Origin: Streptomyces sp. NBC_01549
GTDB lineage: Bacteria > Actinomycetota > Actinomycetes > Streptomycetales > Streptomycetaceae
NCBI RefSeq assembly: GCF_026339955.1
Contig: NZ_JAPEPW010000001.1
Coordinates: forward strand, 372,001-436,000
Direction: 5' to 3'
Length of the DNA: 64,000 bases
Shown here: piece after piece, positions 19,714-28,397 of the stretch
Layout of the letters: every line of letters starts with the position of its first letter
Position numbering within the stretch: position 1 is the stretch's first letter
Position numbers and translations under genes: made by a program
The notes under the pieces: model-generated
What the model was told of the DNA's origin: nothing
What the model saw: only the letters and a program-made list of their open reading frames with translations
The model's database searches: none

Positions 19714-20541
19714 TCAGGGGCGACGGTATCGGGCGAAGAGGAATCCGGCCTCCTCCAGGAGGGACGCCAGTTCGAACCGCTGGGGAACAGCCATCGAGGG
19801 CCCCCCGACGATCCGCTGCGCGTCGCCCGCCGTGAGTGTCGGCGAAAGGGTCAGACAGAGTTCGTCGAGGACACCCGCCGCGGCCATCTGACCCAGCAGC
19901 CTCGGGCCGCCCTCCGTCAGCAGCCGGGTCATGCCGCGCTCGGCGAGGGCACGTACGGCCCGTACCGGGTCCACGCCCATGCCGTCCCCGGCGATCACCA
20001 CCCGGGCGCCCGCCTTCTCGGCCGCCGCCACCCGCTCGGGGGCCGCCGCCGCGCCCGTCAGGACCAGCGTGGGCACCAGGGGCGAGGTGAACAGCGGCAA
20101 CGAGAAGTCGAGGTCGAGGCGCGCGGTGACGACGGCGATCGCGGGCGCCGGGCCCTGTCCCGCCGCCTCCCGCAGCGCCGCGAACTCGGCACGCGCGCGT
20201 GCGGGGCGGTAACCCTCCTGGCGTACCGTTTCCGCGCCGACGACCACGACGTCCGCGAGAGCCCGCAGCACTCCGAAGATCCGCATGTCGGCGGCGCTGG
20301 AGATGCCCTGGGACTTCCCGTCGTGCTGGGCCGCGCCGTCGAGCGTGGAGACCATGTTGGCGCGCAGCCAGGGCTCCCGGGCACCGGCGGAGCGGTCCTC
20401 GGGGTAGGCGTACGCCTCCGCCAGCTCCAGCAGCTCCCACTCACGGTCTGCCGTGTCCGTCACCGCCGCACCAGGGCCATCGGGGCGCCCGGCGGTGGCC
20501 TGGGCTGCTGTTTCGTAGGTCACAGGGAACAGGCGTCGCAT
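19714..20541 (-). CDS. RibD C-terminal-type pyrimidine reductase family protein
   Basis: 275-residue reductase of the RibD-C/DHFR-like family. Hallmarks: LRANMVSTLDGAAQHDGKSQGISS near residue 60-80 (substrate loop), FGVLRALADVVVVGAETVRQEGY, LLTEGGPRLLGQM (NADPH site), and LSPTLTAGDAQRIV near the end. In the family it reduces the ribose of a riboflavin precursor, but lone RibD-C proteins in actinomycetes have uncertain substrates. ATG at 20541 is the best start. The divergent zapE start is only 37 bases away. Confidence 0.85.
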   Translation of the reverse strand: MRRLFPVTYETAAQATAGRPDGPGAAVTDTADREWELLELAEAYAYPEDRSAGAREPWLRANMVSTLDGAAQHDGKSQGISSAADMRIFGVLRALADVVVVGAETVRQEGYRPARARAEFAALREAAGQGPAPAIAVVTARLDLDFSLPLFTSPLVPTLVLTGAAAAPERVAAAEKAGARVVIAGDGMGVDPVRAVRALAERGMTRLLTEGGPRLLGQMAAAGVLDELCLTLSPTLTAGDAQRIVGGPSMAVPQRFELASLLEEAGFLFARYRRP

Positions 20542-20564
20542 GTCGTGCAGTGTGGCACGGCCCT

Positions 20565-20570
20565 TAGAGT
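20565..20570 (+). promoter_or_regulatory. Probable -10 of a leaderless promoter for zapE
   Basis: TAGAGT matches TANNNT and ends 8 bases before the GTG at 20579. The divergent gene starts 37 bases away, which leaves no room for a normal leader. Confidence 0.5.
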
Positions 20571-20578
20571 GGGTAACC

Positions 20579-21682
20579 GTGTCGTCCTCCACCGCCGCTT
20601 CCGGGATCGAACCGATACCCGAAGCAGCCCCCTCGTCCCTGTGCGCCCGCGAGCCGCACGTCCCCGCGGACCGGCTGGTCGCCGAGATGGTGCCGCCCCC
20701 GCGCTTCGACTCGGTGCGCTTCGAAACGTACATTCCGGACCCGAACCAGCCGAGCCAGACCGAGGCCGTGCGGGTCCTCGCCGGCTTCGCGGCCGGTCTC
20801 GGCGGGGCACACGCCCTCGGCGGCGGCAAGCGGGGCTTCTTCGGCTTCGGCAAGGCCAAGGCACCGAAGACCCCGGCCGGCCCCCGCGGCGTCTACCTGG
20901 ACGGCGGCTACGGCGTCGGCAAGACCCACCTGCTCGCCTCCCTGTGGCACGCCACCGCAGCCGAGCCCGCGCTCAAGGCCTTCGGCACCTTCGTGGAGCT
21001 GACGAACCTGGTCGGCGCGCTCGGCTTCCAGAAGACCGTGCAGACGCTCTCCGGGCACCGCCTCCTGTGCATCGACGAGTTCGAACTCGACGACCCGGGC
21101 GACACCGTCCTGGTCTCCACCCTGCTGGGCAAGCTGGTCGACGCGGGGGTCGCGCTCGCGGCCACCTCGAACACGCTGCCCGGCAAGCTCGGCGAGGGCC
21201 GGTTCGCGGCCGCCGACTTCCTGCGCGAGATCCAGGGGCTGTCCGCGCACTTCCGGCCGCTGCGCATCGACGGCGAGGACTACCGCCACCGCGGACTGCC
21301 CGAGGCCCCGGCCCCGTTCACCGACGAGCAGGTCACGAAGGCCGCGTACGCCACCGCCGGGGCCTCCCTCGACGACTTCCCGCATCTGCTCGACCACCTC
21401 GCGCGCGTGCACCCCAGCCGCTACGGCGCCCTGACCGACGACCTGAAGGCCGTCTGCCTCACCGACGTCCAGCCGGTGCCGGACCAGTCGACAGCGCTGC
21501 GACTCGTGGTGCTCGCCGACCGGCTATACGACCGCGAGGTGCCCGTCCTCGCCTCCGGAATGCCCTTCGACCAGCTCTTCAGCGAGGAGATGCTGAACGG
21601 CGGCTACCGGAAGAAGTACTTCCGCGCGATCTCCCGGCTCACCGCGCTGGCCCGCGACGCCAAGGGCCTCGTCGAGGCATAG
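20579..21682 (+). CDS. zapE: Cell division protein ZapE (AFG1-like ATPase)
   Basis: 367-residue AAA+ ATPase of the AFG1/ZapE family. The Walker A is GGYGVGKTHLLAS and Walker B is LLCIDEFELDD; sensor stretch LAATSNTLPGKLGEGRF follows. Family signature FRPLRIDGEDYRHRGLPEAP is present. ZapE acts on the division ring in E. coli; a role in Streptomyces is by analogy. A 15-residue insert GAHALGGGKRGFFGFGKAK before Walker A is rich in Gly and Lys. The GTG start is preceded by a probable leaderless -10 box. Confidence 0.9.
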   Translation: MSSSTAASGIEPIPEAAPSSLCAREPHVPADRLVAEMVPPPRFDSVRFETYIPDPNQPSQTEAVRVLAGFAAGLGGAHALGGGKRGFFGFGKAKAPKTPAGPRGVYLDGGYGVGKTHLLASLWHATAAEPALKAFGTFVELTNLVGALGFQKTVQTLSGHRLLCIDEFELDDPGDTVLVSTLLGKLVDAGVALAATSNTLPGKLGEGRFAAADFLREIQGLSAHFRPLRIDGEDYRHRGLPEAPAPFTDEQVTKAAYATAGASLDDFPHLLDHLARVHPSRYGALTDDLKAVCLTDVQPVPDQSTALRLVVLADRLYDREVPVLASGMPFDQLFSEEMLNGGYRKKYFRAISRLTALARDAKGLVEA

Positions 21683-21804
21683 TTTTCGGCCCCTCCACGA
21701 CGTTTTCGGCCCTCTTCACTGTGAAACGTCGAGTTAACCCTGCAAACAACTTGCCGCGTTAACATATGTATTGACATGGGGGACGAGACGCCGGGAGGGG
21801 GCGC

Positions 21805-22143
21805 ATGGTGCGAGGTACGACGGCCCGACCCCTGTACATGGTCCTCGCCGCCGTCCTGATCAGCCTGCAACTCTTCGCCCCCACCGAGGCGTTCGCGTCC
21901 GCGCACAGGGGCGAAGTCGTCTCGTGCGCCGAAGCGGAGCATCCGCACAAGGTGGCACCCCCACTGGGCGCCCGTCAGCGGACCCGCGACGAGGATCTCG
22001 TCCCCGACACGCCCGCGCGCGCCCTGCTGGCGAGCGACCCCGCGGCCTCGTACCCGCCGCTCGCGCTCGTCCCGGCGCACCCGCGCACGTCGAGATCCTC
22101 GACCGCCCACTCCCCCGCCGCACTTCAGGTCTTCCGCTGCTGA
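21805..22143 (+). CDS. Small secreted hypothetical protein
   Basis: 112 residues beginning MVRGTTARPLYMVLAAVLIS, a signal peptide with a hydrophobic core and a likely cleavage after AFASA (about residue 33). The mature part is short, rich in Ala, Pro and Arg, with two Cys (VSCAE and the C-terminal FRC). ATG at 21805 follows GGGAGGGGG. The upstream 120 bases hold a GTTTTCGGCCC direct repeat and a GTTAAC inverted pair. It precedes the carbonic anhydrase gene by 70 bases. Family not recognised. Confidence 0.6.
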   Translation: MVRGTTARPLYMVLAAVLISLQLFAPTEAFASAHRGEVVSCAEAEHPHKVAPPLGARQRTRDEDLVPDTPARALLASDPAASYPPLALVPAHPRTSRSSTAHSPAALQVFRC

Positions 22144-22213
22144 GCGGAGCGCGTCCCCCCACGCTCCGTCTTGTAAGCCGACGCGCCCTCAGGGCGCGCC
22201 AGGAGGAACTGAC

Positions 22214-22792
22214 ATGCAACCCCTCATCGACCATGCCCGCTCCTTCGGCCGGCGGCCCGAGGATTTCGCCTCGCTCGCCGACGGCCAGTCCCCGCAGGTC
22301 CTGTTCATCACCTGCTCCGACTCCCGGGTCGTTCCGGCCCTGATCACCGGCGCCCGCCCGGGCGAGCTCTTCGAGCTGCGCACCGCGGGCAACATCGTCC
22401 CGCCGTACGTCCCCGGCCGGCCGACCTCCGAGGCGGCCACCGTCGAGTACGCGGTGGACGTGCTCGGCGTGTCCGAGATCGTGGTCTGCGGCCACTCGCA
22501 CTGCGGCGCCGTCGGCGCGCTGGTGCGCGGCGAGGACCTGACGGCCGTACCCGCCGTACGCGACTGGCTCGCACAGGCAAAACGCCCGTCCCACGCGCCG
22601 GACGACGACCCCACCGTCGCCGACGCGGTACAGAACCACGTCCTCGCGCAACTGCTCAGGCTCCGCGGATACCCCTGTGTGGAAAGGGCCCTGACGGCGG
22701 GCCGGCTGCGTCTGCACGGCTGGTACTACGAGGTCCACACCGGAGCCGTGCGCGAACACCGTGCGCACACCGACACCTTCGAAGCGCTGTGA
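22214..22792 (+). CDS. Beta-class carbonic anhydrase
   Basis: 192-residue zinc enzyme that interconverts CO2 and bicarbonate. Zinc ligands are Cys34 in FITCSDSRV and the His/Cys pair of CGHSHCGAVGAL; the Asp36-Arg38 dyad is present. AGGAGGAACTGAC before the ATG is a strong ribosome site. Its TGA overlaps the GTG of the SulP transporter gene (GTGA), so bicarbonate made or consumed here is probably exchanged by the transporter. Confidence 0.93.
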   Translation: MQPLIDHARSFGRRPEDFASLADGQSPQVLFITCSDSRVVPALITGARPGELFELRTAGNIVPPYVPGRPTSEAATVEYAVDVLGVSEIVVCGHSHCGAVGALVRGEDLTAVPAVRDWLAQAKRPSHAPDDDPTVADAVQNHVLAQLLRLRGYPCVERALTAGRLRLHGWYYEVHTGAVREHRAHTDTFEAL

Positions 22793-24273
22793 GCGGCGCC
22801 ATGAACACTTCGAGCCTCATGAGCAAACTCCCCCACCTGCGGCAGGACTTCGCCGCCTCGATCGTCGTGTTCCTGGTCGCCCTGCCGTTGTGCGTGGGTG
22901 TCGCCGTCGCCTCCGGCGTCCCGGCCGAACTCGGCCTGGTCACCGGCATCGTGGGCGGTCTCGTCACCGGCCTGATGCGCGGCAGCAGCCTGCAGGTGTC
23001 GGGCCCGGCGGCCGGACTGACCGTGCTGGTCTTCGAGGCCGTGCGGGAGTACGGGCTCGCCGTCCTCGGAGTCGTCGTGCTCGCCACGGGTGTGCTCCAA
23101 CTCCTCATGGGCGCCCTGAAGCTGGGGCGCTACTTCCGGGCCATCTCGGTGGCCGTCGTCGAGGGCATGCTCGCCGGGATCGGCCTCGTGCTGATCGCGG
23201 GCCAGCTCTACTCGATGGCCGGGCTCAAGGCGCCCGCCTCCGGACTCGACAAGCTCGCCGGGCTGCCGGAGGCCGTCGTCGACGCGGCCCGCGGCACCGA
23301 GGCGCTGGCCTCGGTCGGACTCGGGGCGGGCACGATCGCCGTGCTCGTCCTGTGGCGGCGGCTGCCGCGACGGGTGCGTACGGTGCCGGGGGCGCTCGGC
23401 GCGGTCGTACTGGCCACGCTGGTGGCCTCGGGGTTCGGGCTGCCGGTGGCCAAGGTCGAGGTGCGGGGGCTGGTGGGCTCGATCCAGCTGCCGAGCCTGG
23501 ATGCCTTCGGCGAGCTCGCGAGCGTGGGCGTGCTCGGTACCGTGCTCGCCTTCACCCTGATCGCCTCCGCCGAGTCGCTGTTCAGCGCGGCGGCCGTGGA
23601 CCGGCTGCACAACGGCCCGCGGACCGAGTACGACAGGGAACTGATGGCGCAGGGCGCGGGCAACACGGTCTGCGGACTGCTCGGCGCGCTGCCGATGACC
23701 GCGGTGATCGTGCGCAGCGCGGCGAACGTCCAGGCGGGCGCGCGGACGAAGGCGTCCCGCGTGCTGCACGGCGTCTGGCTGCTGCTGTTCGCGGCGCTGC
23801 TGCCCGCCGCGCTCGGTGTCATCCCGCTGCCCGCCCTCGCCGGCATCCTGGTGCACGCGGGCTGGAAGCTGATCCCGCTGCGCGAGATCGCCTCGTTGTG
23901 GCGCGAGCATCGGGGTGAGGCGCTGATCCTCGTCGTCACGGCGGTGTCGATCGTCGCCGTCAGCATGTTCGAGGGGGTGCTCATCGGGCTCGCCCTGGCC
24001 GTCGTCAAGACGGCGTGGGAGGCCTCGCACGTCCGCCTGGAGGTCATAGACAAGGGTGCGGGCCCCGTCCAGGCGTATCTGTCGGGCAACGCGACCTTTC
24101 TGAGGCTGCCGAAGATCCTCGACAGCCTCGAGGCGCTGCCCCAGGACCGCCCGGTCGAGCTGGACCTCTCCGGTCTGCACCACCTCGATCACGCCTGCCG
24201 CACCGCGCTGGAGAACTGGTCGGCGCGGCACAGTGAGGCGGGGACGGAACCGGTGAAGGTGACCCCCTGCTGA
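22789..24273 (+). CDS. SulP-family anion transporter with STAS domain
   Basis: 494-residue membrane carrier of the SulP family. It opens with LRQDFAASIVVFLVALPLCV and has about 10-12 helices (SLQVSGPAAGLTVLVFEAV; TLIASAESLFSAAAVDRLH), then a C-terminal STAS domain (VEVIDKGAGPVQAYLSGNA; VELDLSGLHHLDHACRTAL). The gene is coupled to carbonic anhydrase by a 4-base overlap, which favours bicarbonate as substrate over sulfate. GTG at 22789 or ATG at 22801 may start translation. Confidence 0.88.
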   Translation: MSGAMNTSSLMSKLPHLRQDFAASIVVFLVALPLCVGVAVASGVPAELGLVTGIVGGLVTGLMRGSSLQVSGPAAGLTVLVFEAVREYGLAVLGVVVLATGVLQLLMGALKLGRYFRAISVAVVEGMLAGIGLVLIAGQLYSMAGLKAPASGLDKLAGLPEAVVDAARGTEALASVGLGAGTIAVLVLWRRLPRRVRTVPGALGAVVLATLVASGFGLPVAKVEVRGLVGSIQLPSLDAFGELASVGVLGTVLAFTLIASAESLFSAAAVDRLHNGPRTEYDRELMAQGAGNTVCGLLGALPMTAVIVRSAANVQAGARTKASRVLHGVWLLLFAALLPAALGVIPLPALAGILVHAGWKLIPLREIASLWREHRGEALILVVTAVSIVAVSMFEGVLIGLALAVVKTAWEASHVRLEVIDKGAGPVQAYLSGNATFLRLPKILDSLEALPQDRPVELDLSGLHHLDHACRTALENWSARHSEAGTEPVKVTPC

Positions 24274-24291
24274 CCACCGCCTGACCACCGG

Positions 24292-24325
24292 GGGCTCGCG
24301 GTCGGAGATCCTCGACCGCGAGCCC
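24292..24325 (+). terminator. Strong hairpin after the SulP gene
   Basis: Perfect 13-bp stem (GGGCTCGCGGTCG and its complement) with an 8-base loop, 19 bases past the stop. It separates the carbonic anhydrase unit from the SPFH gene. Confidence 0.8.
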
Positions 24326-24382
24326 GCGTGAGGCATATCGTGGAATTAGTGGTGGTATGCGGCGGCTCGAAAGGGGGTCGTC

Positions 24383-25333
24383 ATGCTCGATGAGCTGTTG
24401 GCCACGGCCGCGGTGGTCGGTACCGCCGGGGTGGTGTACATCGTCGCGGCGGCCCGGGTCGTCAAACAGTACGAGCGGGGCGTGGTGCTCCGGCTCGGGC
24501 GGCTCAGGGGTGGCATCAGGCCGCCCGGGTTCACCATGATCATCCCGGGCGTGGACCGGCTGCGTAAGGTCAACATGCAGATCGTGACGATGCCGGTGCC
24601 CGCGCAGGACGGCATCACGCGGGACAACGTCACGGTGCGGGTCGACGCGGTCATCTACTTCAAGGTGGTCGACGCGGCCGACGCGGTCATCCAGGTCGAG
24701 GACTACCGCTTCGCGGTCTCGCAGATGGCGCAGACCTCACTGCGCTCGATCATCGGCAAGAGCGACCTGGACGATCTCCTCTCCAACCGGGAGAAGCTCA
24801 ACCAGGGCCTGGAGTTGATGATCGACAGCCCGGCCATGGGCTGGGGTGTGCAGATCGACCGGGTCGAGATCAAGGACGTGTCACTGCCGGAGACGATGAA
24901 ACGGTCGATGGCCCGGCAGGCCGAGGCCGACCGTGAACGGCGGGCCCGCATCATCAACGCGGACGCCGAGCTCCAGGCGTCGAAGAAGCTGGCGGAGGCC
25001 GCCGGGGTGATGTCCGAACAGCCCGCCGCACTCCAACTGCGCCTGCTGCAGACCGTGGTGGCGGTCGCCGCCGAGAAGAACTCCACCCTCGTCCTGCCCT
25101 TCCCGGTGGAACTGCTGCGGTTCCTGGAACGGGCACAGGCCCAGCCGGGGGCGCCGACGGTGGAACAGATACCGACGCGTCCACGGCCCGACGAGCACAG
25201 GGGCGACGGGCACAGGGACGACGAGTTCGTGCTCGACGAACCCAAGGGTGCCAAGTTCAGGCGCGACGAGGCCGAGGACGACGAGTTCCCGCTCGACAAC
25301 CCCGACGCGGGCCCTCGCCCCAGCCCCGACTGA
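24383..25333 (+). CDS. SPFH/band 7 (stomatin-like) membrane protein
   Basis: 316-residue stomatin-like protein: one N-terminal membrane helix (LATAAVVGTAGVVYIVAAARV), the band 7 domain (VVKQYERGVVLRLGRLRGG, then PPGFTMIIPGVDRLRKVNM, QDGITRDNVTVRVDAVIYFKV), a helical coiled-coil (MARQAEADRERRARIINADAELQASKKLAEAA) and a charged Asp/Glu/Lys tail after residue 265. Such proteins form ring oligomers and organise membrane microdomains; often paired with NfeD proteases, none of which is seen here. ATG at 24383 follows AAGGGGGTCGTC. Confidence 0.9.
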   Translation: MLDELLATAAVVGTAGVVYIVAAARVVKQYERGVVLRLGRLRGGIRPPGFTMIIPGVDRLRKVNMQIVTMPVPAQDGITRDNVTVRVDAVIYFKVVDAADAVIQVEDYRFAVSQMAQTSLRSIIGKSDLDDLLSNREKLNQGLELMIDSPAMGWGVQIDRVEIKDVSLPETMKRSMARQAEADRERRARIINADAELQASKKLAEAAGVMSEQPAALQLRLLQTVVAVAAEKNSTLVLPFPVELLRFLERAQAQPGAPTVEQIPTRPRPDEHRGDGHRDDEFVLDEPKGAKFRRDEAEDDEFPLDNPDAGPRPSPD

Positions 25334-25665
25334 TCGCCCGCCCGATTGCCACGTACGGTCCGCGCCTCATCGCGAACACGACCCCGACAACCGTCCGGAA
25401 CCGGCCGTCCTGGTCACCCTCGAAGAGGCCTGAGCACGACTCGCGGGTACCCGGCACGCATCGCACCATCGAGGCACACGGCCGGAAGGGGGTTTGAGTG
25501 CGTTCTGGTGAGCGGGAGTGAGTGTCAGCGGTCTGGCTGTGATGGTGCGTGGGGGGGGGCTCTTTGGGGAGGGAACGGAAGTTCTTGTGTCGAATGGGTG
25601 ACCTCTGTGGGTGGTGCTCGTTGGATACGGCGTCGGGATTTCGGCGTCGCGGGGGGGGTGACGGG
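25334..25665. other. 332-base gene-free stretch upstream of the TnpB-like gene
   Basis: No convincing gene. From about 25490 onward the plus strand becomes G- and T-rich (runs of 9 G, GTGAGCGGGAGTGAGTGTCA) and unlike the surrounding Streptomyces sequence, which fits the left flank of an inserted element. No clean terminal hairpin could be identified. Confidence 0.4.
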
Positions 25666-27300
25666 GTGGGCGGGCTACGGGAGCTGAGGCCGTCGTTCGT
25701 GGTGCCGGGTCCTTCGGGGGTGGCGGTGCGGGACCGGCTGCGGATCTCGGAGGCGGATGCGGCGGTGCTGCGTGAGGTGGGTGTGTTTCTGGGGTCGCTG
25801 GCCGCGGGGGATCTCGCGGTCCGTTCCCGGCAGGGGCTGGCGCATGACGCGGCCGGGTGGGCGGCGCGTAAGCGGGAGCTGACCGGTGGCTCGTCCGCGC
25901 GGTGGGCGGGGAGTATCACCAAGGCCACGCACGATCAGTGGGCGCTGGCCCGGCGCGGCCAGGCGGCGGAGATGACGTGGCTGCGCGGGCAGATCGGACA
26001 GATCCAGGCGCGGCTGGCCCGCCCGCTGGGCGCGAAGGCGAGCAGGCGTGAGGGGCTGGTGCGCGGGTATGCCTCGCGGTCCCAGTGGCATGCCAAGTTC
26101 CGCCGCCTGCACGCGTTGAAAGGCCGGCTGGCGGCGGTGGAGGCGGACTGGTCGGCGGGCCTGGTGCGCGTGGTGCGCGGCGGGAAACGGCTCGCGCATC
26201 TGCGCCACCACCTCGGCGAGGCCGGGCTGGAGGAGCCGGGGTGGCGGGAGCGGTGGCGGGCAGCGCGGATGTTCCTGTCCGCCGACGGCGAGTCCGGCAA
26301 ACGCTGCGGCAACGAGACCATCCGCGTCACCACCAGCGGACGGATCTCCCTCCGCCTCCCGGCCGCCCTGGCCCATCTGGCCAACGCCCCGCACGGCCGC
26401 TACGCCCTTAACGCGACCGTGGCGTTCAAGCACCGGGGCCAGGAGTGGCTGGACCGGGTCACCGCGAACCGGGCGGTCGCCTACCGCATCCACCACGACC
26501 CGCTGCGGGGCCACTGGTATGTGACGGCGTCCTGGCAGCGCGCCGCTGTCCCGGTCCTGCCGCTTCAGGCGGCCCTCGCCAAGGGCGTGGTCGCGGTGGA
26601 CATGAACGACGACCACCTCGCCGCCTGGCACCTCGACGTGCACGGCAACCCGGTCGGCGAACCCCGGCGCTTCTTCTACGACCTGACGGGCGGCGCCGCG
26701 CACCGGGACGCCCAGATCCGCCACGCCCTGACCCGGCTGCTGCACCACACCCGCCGCAGCGGGGCCGCCGCGATCGCCATCGAGGACCTGGACTTCACCG
26801 ACGGCACGTCCAGGGAGAAGCACGGCCGCAACAAGCGTTTCCGCCGTCTCATCTCCCGCTTCCCCACTGCCCGGCTGAAGGCCCGGCTGGTGTCCATGGC
26901 CGCCGAGCAGGACCTCGCGATCGTCGCGGTGGACCCGGCCTACACCTCCCGGTGGGGTGCCCAGCACTGGCAGCAGCCCCTCACCGCTCCCACCCGTACC
27001 ACCACCCGCCACGACGCGGCAGCCGTGGCGATCGGACGGCGCGCCCTCGGGCATCCGATCCGGCGACGGACACCACCGCCCCCGCACGACCAGAGTGATC
27101 GTGCGGGGCATCGGAGTGTCCAGGCCCGACGGGAAACCCGACGGCGTGAGGAAACCCGCCCCCACCTACCCGGACCACGCACCAGATGCGCGCCGCCCGG
27201 CAGTGGCACGAAAGCGGGCGACCAGCGTGCCCAACACCGTTCGGGACACGCGGCTGAGCAACAGTCCTGGCAACAGGACTCACTCCCGCTCAGTCTCTAG
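25666..27300 (+). CDS. TnpB-like RuvC nuclease without zinc ribbon (IS605 OrfB relative)
   Basis: Protein of about 544 residues of the TnpB-related group. The RuvC residues are present: Asp in GVVAVDMNDDHLAAWHLD, Glu in AAIAIEDLDFTDG, and Asp in RHDAAAVAIGRRAL. The zinc-ribbon that follows VDPxYTS in ordinary TnpB is absent: the sequence reads VDPAYTSRWGAQHWQQPL with no Cys. After the last RuvC motif come about 90 Arg/Pro/His-rich, low-complexity residues that may merely overlap a non-coding RNA. GTG at 25666 was chosen (GLRELRPSFVVPGPSG follows); an earlier ATG at 25549 or 25582 would add 28-39 residues. No tnpA is nearby. Confidence 0.75.
   Translation: MGGLRELRPSFVVPGPSGVAVRDRLRISEADAAVLREVGVFLGSLAAGDLAVRSRQGLAHDAAGWAARKRELTGGSSARWAGSITKATHDQWALARRGQAAEMTWLRGQIGQIQARLARPLGAKASRREGLVRGYASRSQWHAKFRRLHALKGRLAAVEADWSAGLVRVVRGGKRLAHLRHHLGEAGLEEPGWRERWRAARMFLSADGESGKRCGNETIRVTTSGRISLRLPAALAHLANAPHGRYALNATVAFKHRGQEWLDRVTANRAVAYRIHHDPLRGHWYVTASWQRAAVPVLPLQAALAKGVVAVDMNDDHLAAWHLDVHGNPVGEPRRFFYDLTGGAAHRDAQIRHALTRLLHHTRRSGAAAIAIEDLDFTDGTSREKHGRNKRFRRLISRFPTARLKARLVSMAAEQDLAIVAVDPAYTSRWGAQHWQQPLTAPTRTTTRHDAAAVAIGRRALGHPIRRRTPPPPHDQSDRAGHRSVQARRETRRREETRPHLPGPRTRCAPPGSGTKAGDQRAQHRSGHAAEQQSWQQDSLPLSL
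27080..27108 (+). ncRNA. Candidate guide-RNA (omega-RNA) hairpin inside the tnpB-like 3' end
   Basis: Perfect 10-bp stem (CCCCGCACGA and its complement) with a 9-base loop, in the low-complexity 3' part of the TnpB-like gene. In TnpB systems the guide RNA overlaps the 3' end of the gene. That an RNA is made here is an inference from position. Confidence 0.3.
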
Positions 27301-27319
27301 GAACGGTTCGATCCTGCGC

Positions 27320-27358
27320 GCGGACAAGGGAGGCGGACAAGGGGAGCGGACAAGGGGA
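27320..27358. repeat. Three short tandem repeats after the TnpB-like gene
   Basis: GCGGACAAGGG occurs three times in a row with one- or two-base changes in the spacer (units of 12-14 bases), right after the stop at 27300. It may belong to the element's right end. Confidence 0.6.
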
Positions 27359-27483
27359 AAGGGAACCGACGCACAAGGCCGTCCGGTATTCGCCGGGTCC
27401 AGCCGGGTGACTTCCGTGCCACCGTCACCGGGCACAGGAAGACAATGGGCGAATAGTCAGACTTGCCCATATATCTTCATGTG

Positions 27484-28365
27484 ATGATCATTCCAGTACG
27501 ACGATTCGCCGCGACCTGCGCCCTCAGCGCACTCGGGGTCGCACTCACCGCCTGCGGGACACCGGGAACCCCGCACGCCGCCCGACCGGGATACCCCGCG
27601 TCGGCCTCGGGCAGTACCAGCACCCCACCCTCGCGACCCCCCACGCTCGCCCCCGGCTCCAGCGGTATCACCCCCGTCTTCACCAACGGTCCGCGGACGG
27701 CGGGCAAGACCGTCGCGCTGACCTTCGACGCGGACATGACCGCGAACGAGGGGCCACGCGCGGCGGCCGGGGAGCACTTCGACAACCCCCAACTGATCGC
27801 CACACTGCGCGCGTTCAAGGTGCCGGCGACCGTGTTCATGACGGGGCGCTGGGCCGACGAGTACCCGAAGGAGGCCAAGGACATCGGGCAGGACCCGCTC
27901 TTCGAGGTCGCCAATCACTCGTACAGCCACTACGCCTTCACCGACAGCTGCTACGGCCTGCCCACCGTGCCCCAGGAGCGGATGCGGGCCGAAGTGGAGG
28001 AGGCCTACACCGCCTTCAAGAAGGCGGGCGTGCCCCACGCGATGCCCTACTTCCGGTTCCCCGGCGGGTGCTACGACCAGCAGGCACTGCGCACGCTGAG
28101 CGCGGTGGGCGTGACCGCCGTGCAGTGGGACGTCGTCAGCGGGGACGCCTTCGCCACTGACGCCGACGCCGTGGCCCGTCAGGTACTGGAGGGCGTGAAG
28201 CCCGGCTCCGTCGTCGTCATGCACTGCACGCGCAGCGCGGCTCCGGTGACCGAACAGGCCCTGCGGACGATCGTCCCCGAGCTTCGGAAGCAGGGTTTCC
28301 GCTTCGTGAAGGTCTCCGAGATGATCGGCTCGGCGACGCAGGGCGAGCGGCACGGCACCACGTAG
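27484..28365 (+). CDS. Polysaccharide deacetylase family lipoprotein
   Basis: 293-residue NodB-type deacetylase attached to the outer face of the membrane. Signal peptide with lipobox LTAC (Cys at about 25). The NodB motifs are: VALTFDADMT (metal and base Asp), NHSYSHYAF (the HxxxH metal site), FRFPGGCYD, and VVVMHCTR. Here the first motif is TFDAD rather than TFDDG. The substrate is probably an N-acetylated glycan such as peptidoglycan or chitin. ATG at 27484 chosen; an in-frame GTG at 27481 is adjacent. Confidence 0.87.
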   Translation: MIIPVRRFAATCALSALGVALTACGTPGTPHAARPGYPASASGSTSTPPSRPPTLAPGSSGITPVFTNGPRTAGKTVALTFDADMTANEGPRAAAGEHFDNPQLIATLRAFKVPATVFMTGRWADEYPKEAKDIGQDPLFEVANHSYSHYAFTDSCYGLPTVPQERMRAEVEEAYTAFKKAGVPHAMPYFRFPGGCYDQQALRTLSAVGVTAVQWDVVSGDAFATDADAVARQVLEGVKPGSVVVMHCTRSAAPVTEQALRTIVPELRKQGFRFVKVSEMIGSATQGERHGTT

Positions 28366-28384
28366 GCGCGCTCCGGTCCCGGCC

Positions 28385-28390
28385 TACGCT
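28385..28390 (+). promoter_or_regulatory. Probable -10 of a leaderless promoter
   Basis: TACGCT matches TANNNT and ends 7 bases before the ATG at 28398 of the small zinc-ribbon gene. Confidence 0.5.
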
Positions 28391-28397
28391 GGGACCC

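Noticed and set aside
27320..27358. Short repeats as a mini CRISPR array
   Set aside because: Units of 12-14 bases are directly adjacent, with no spacers.
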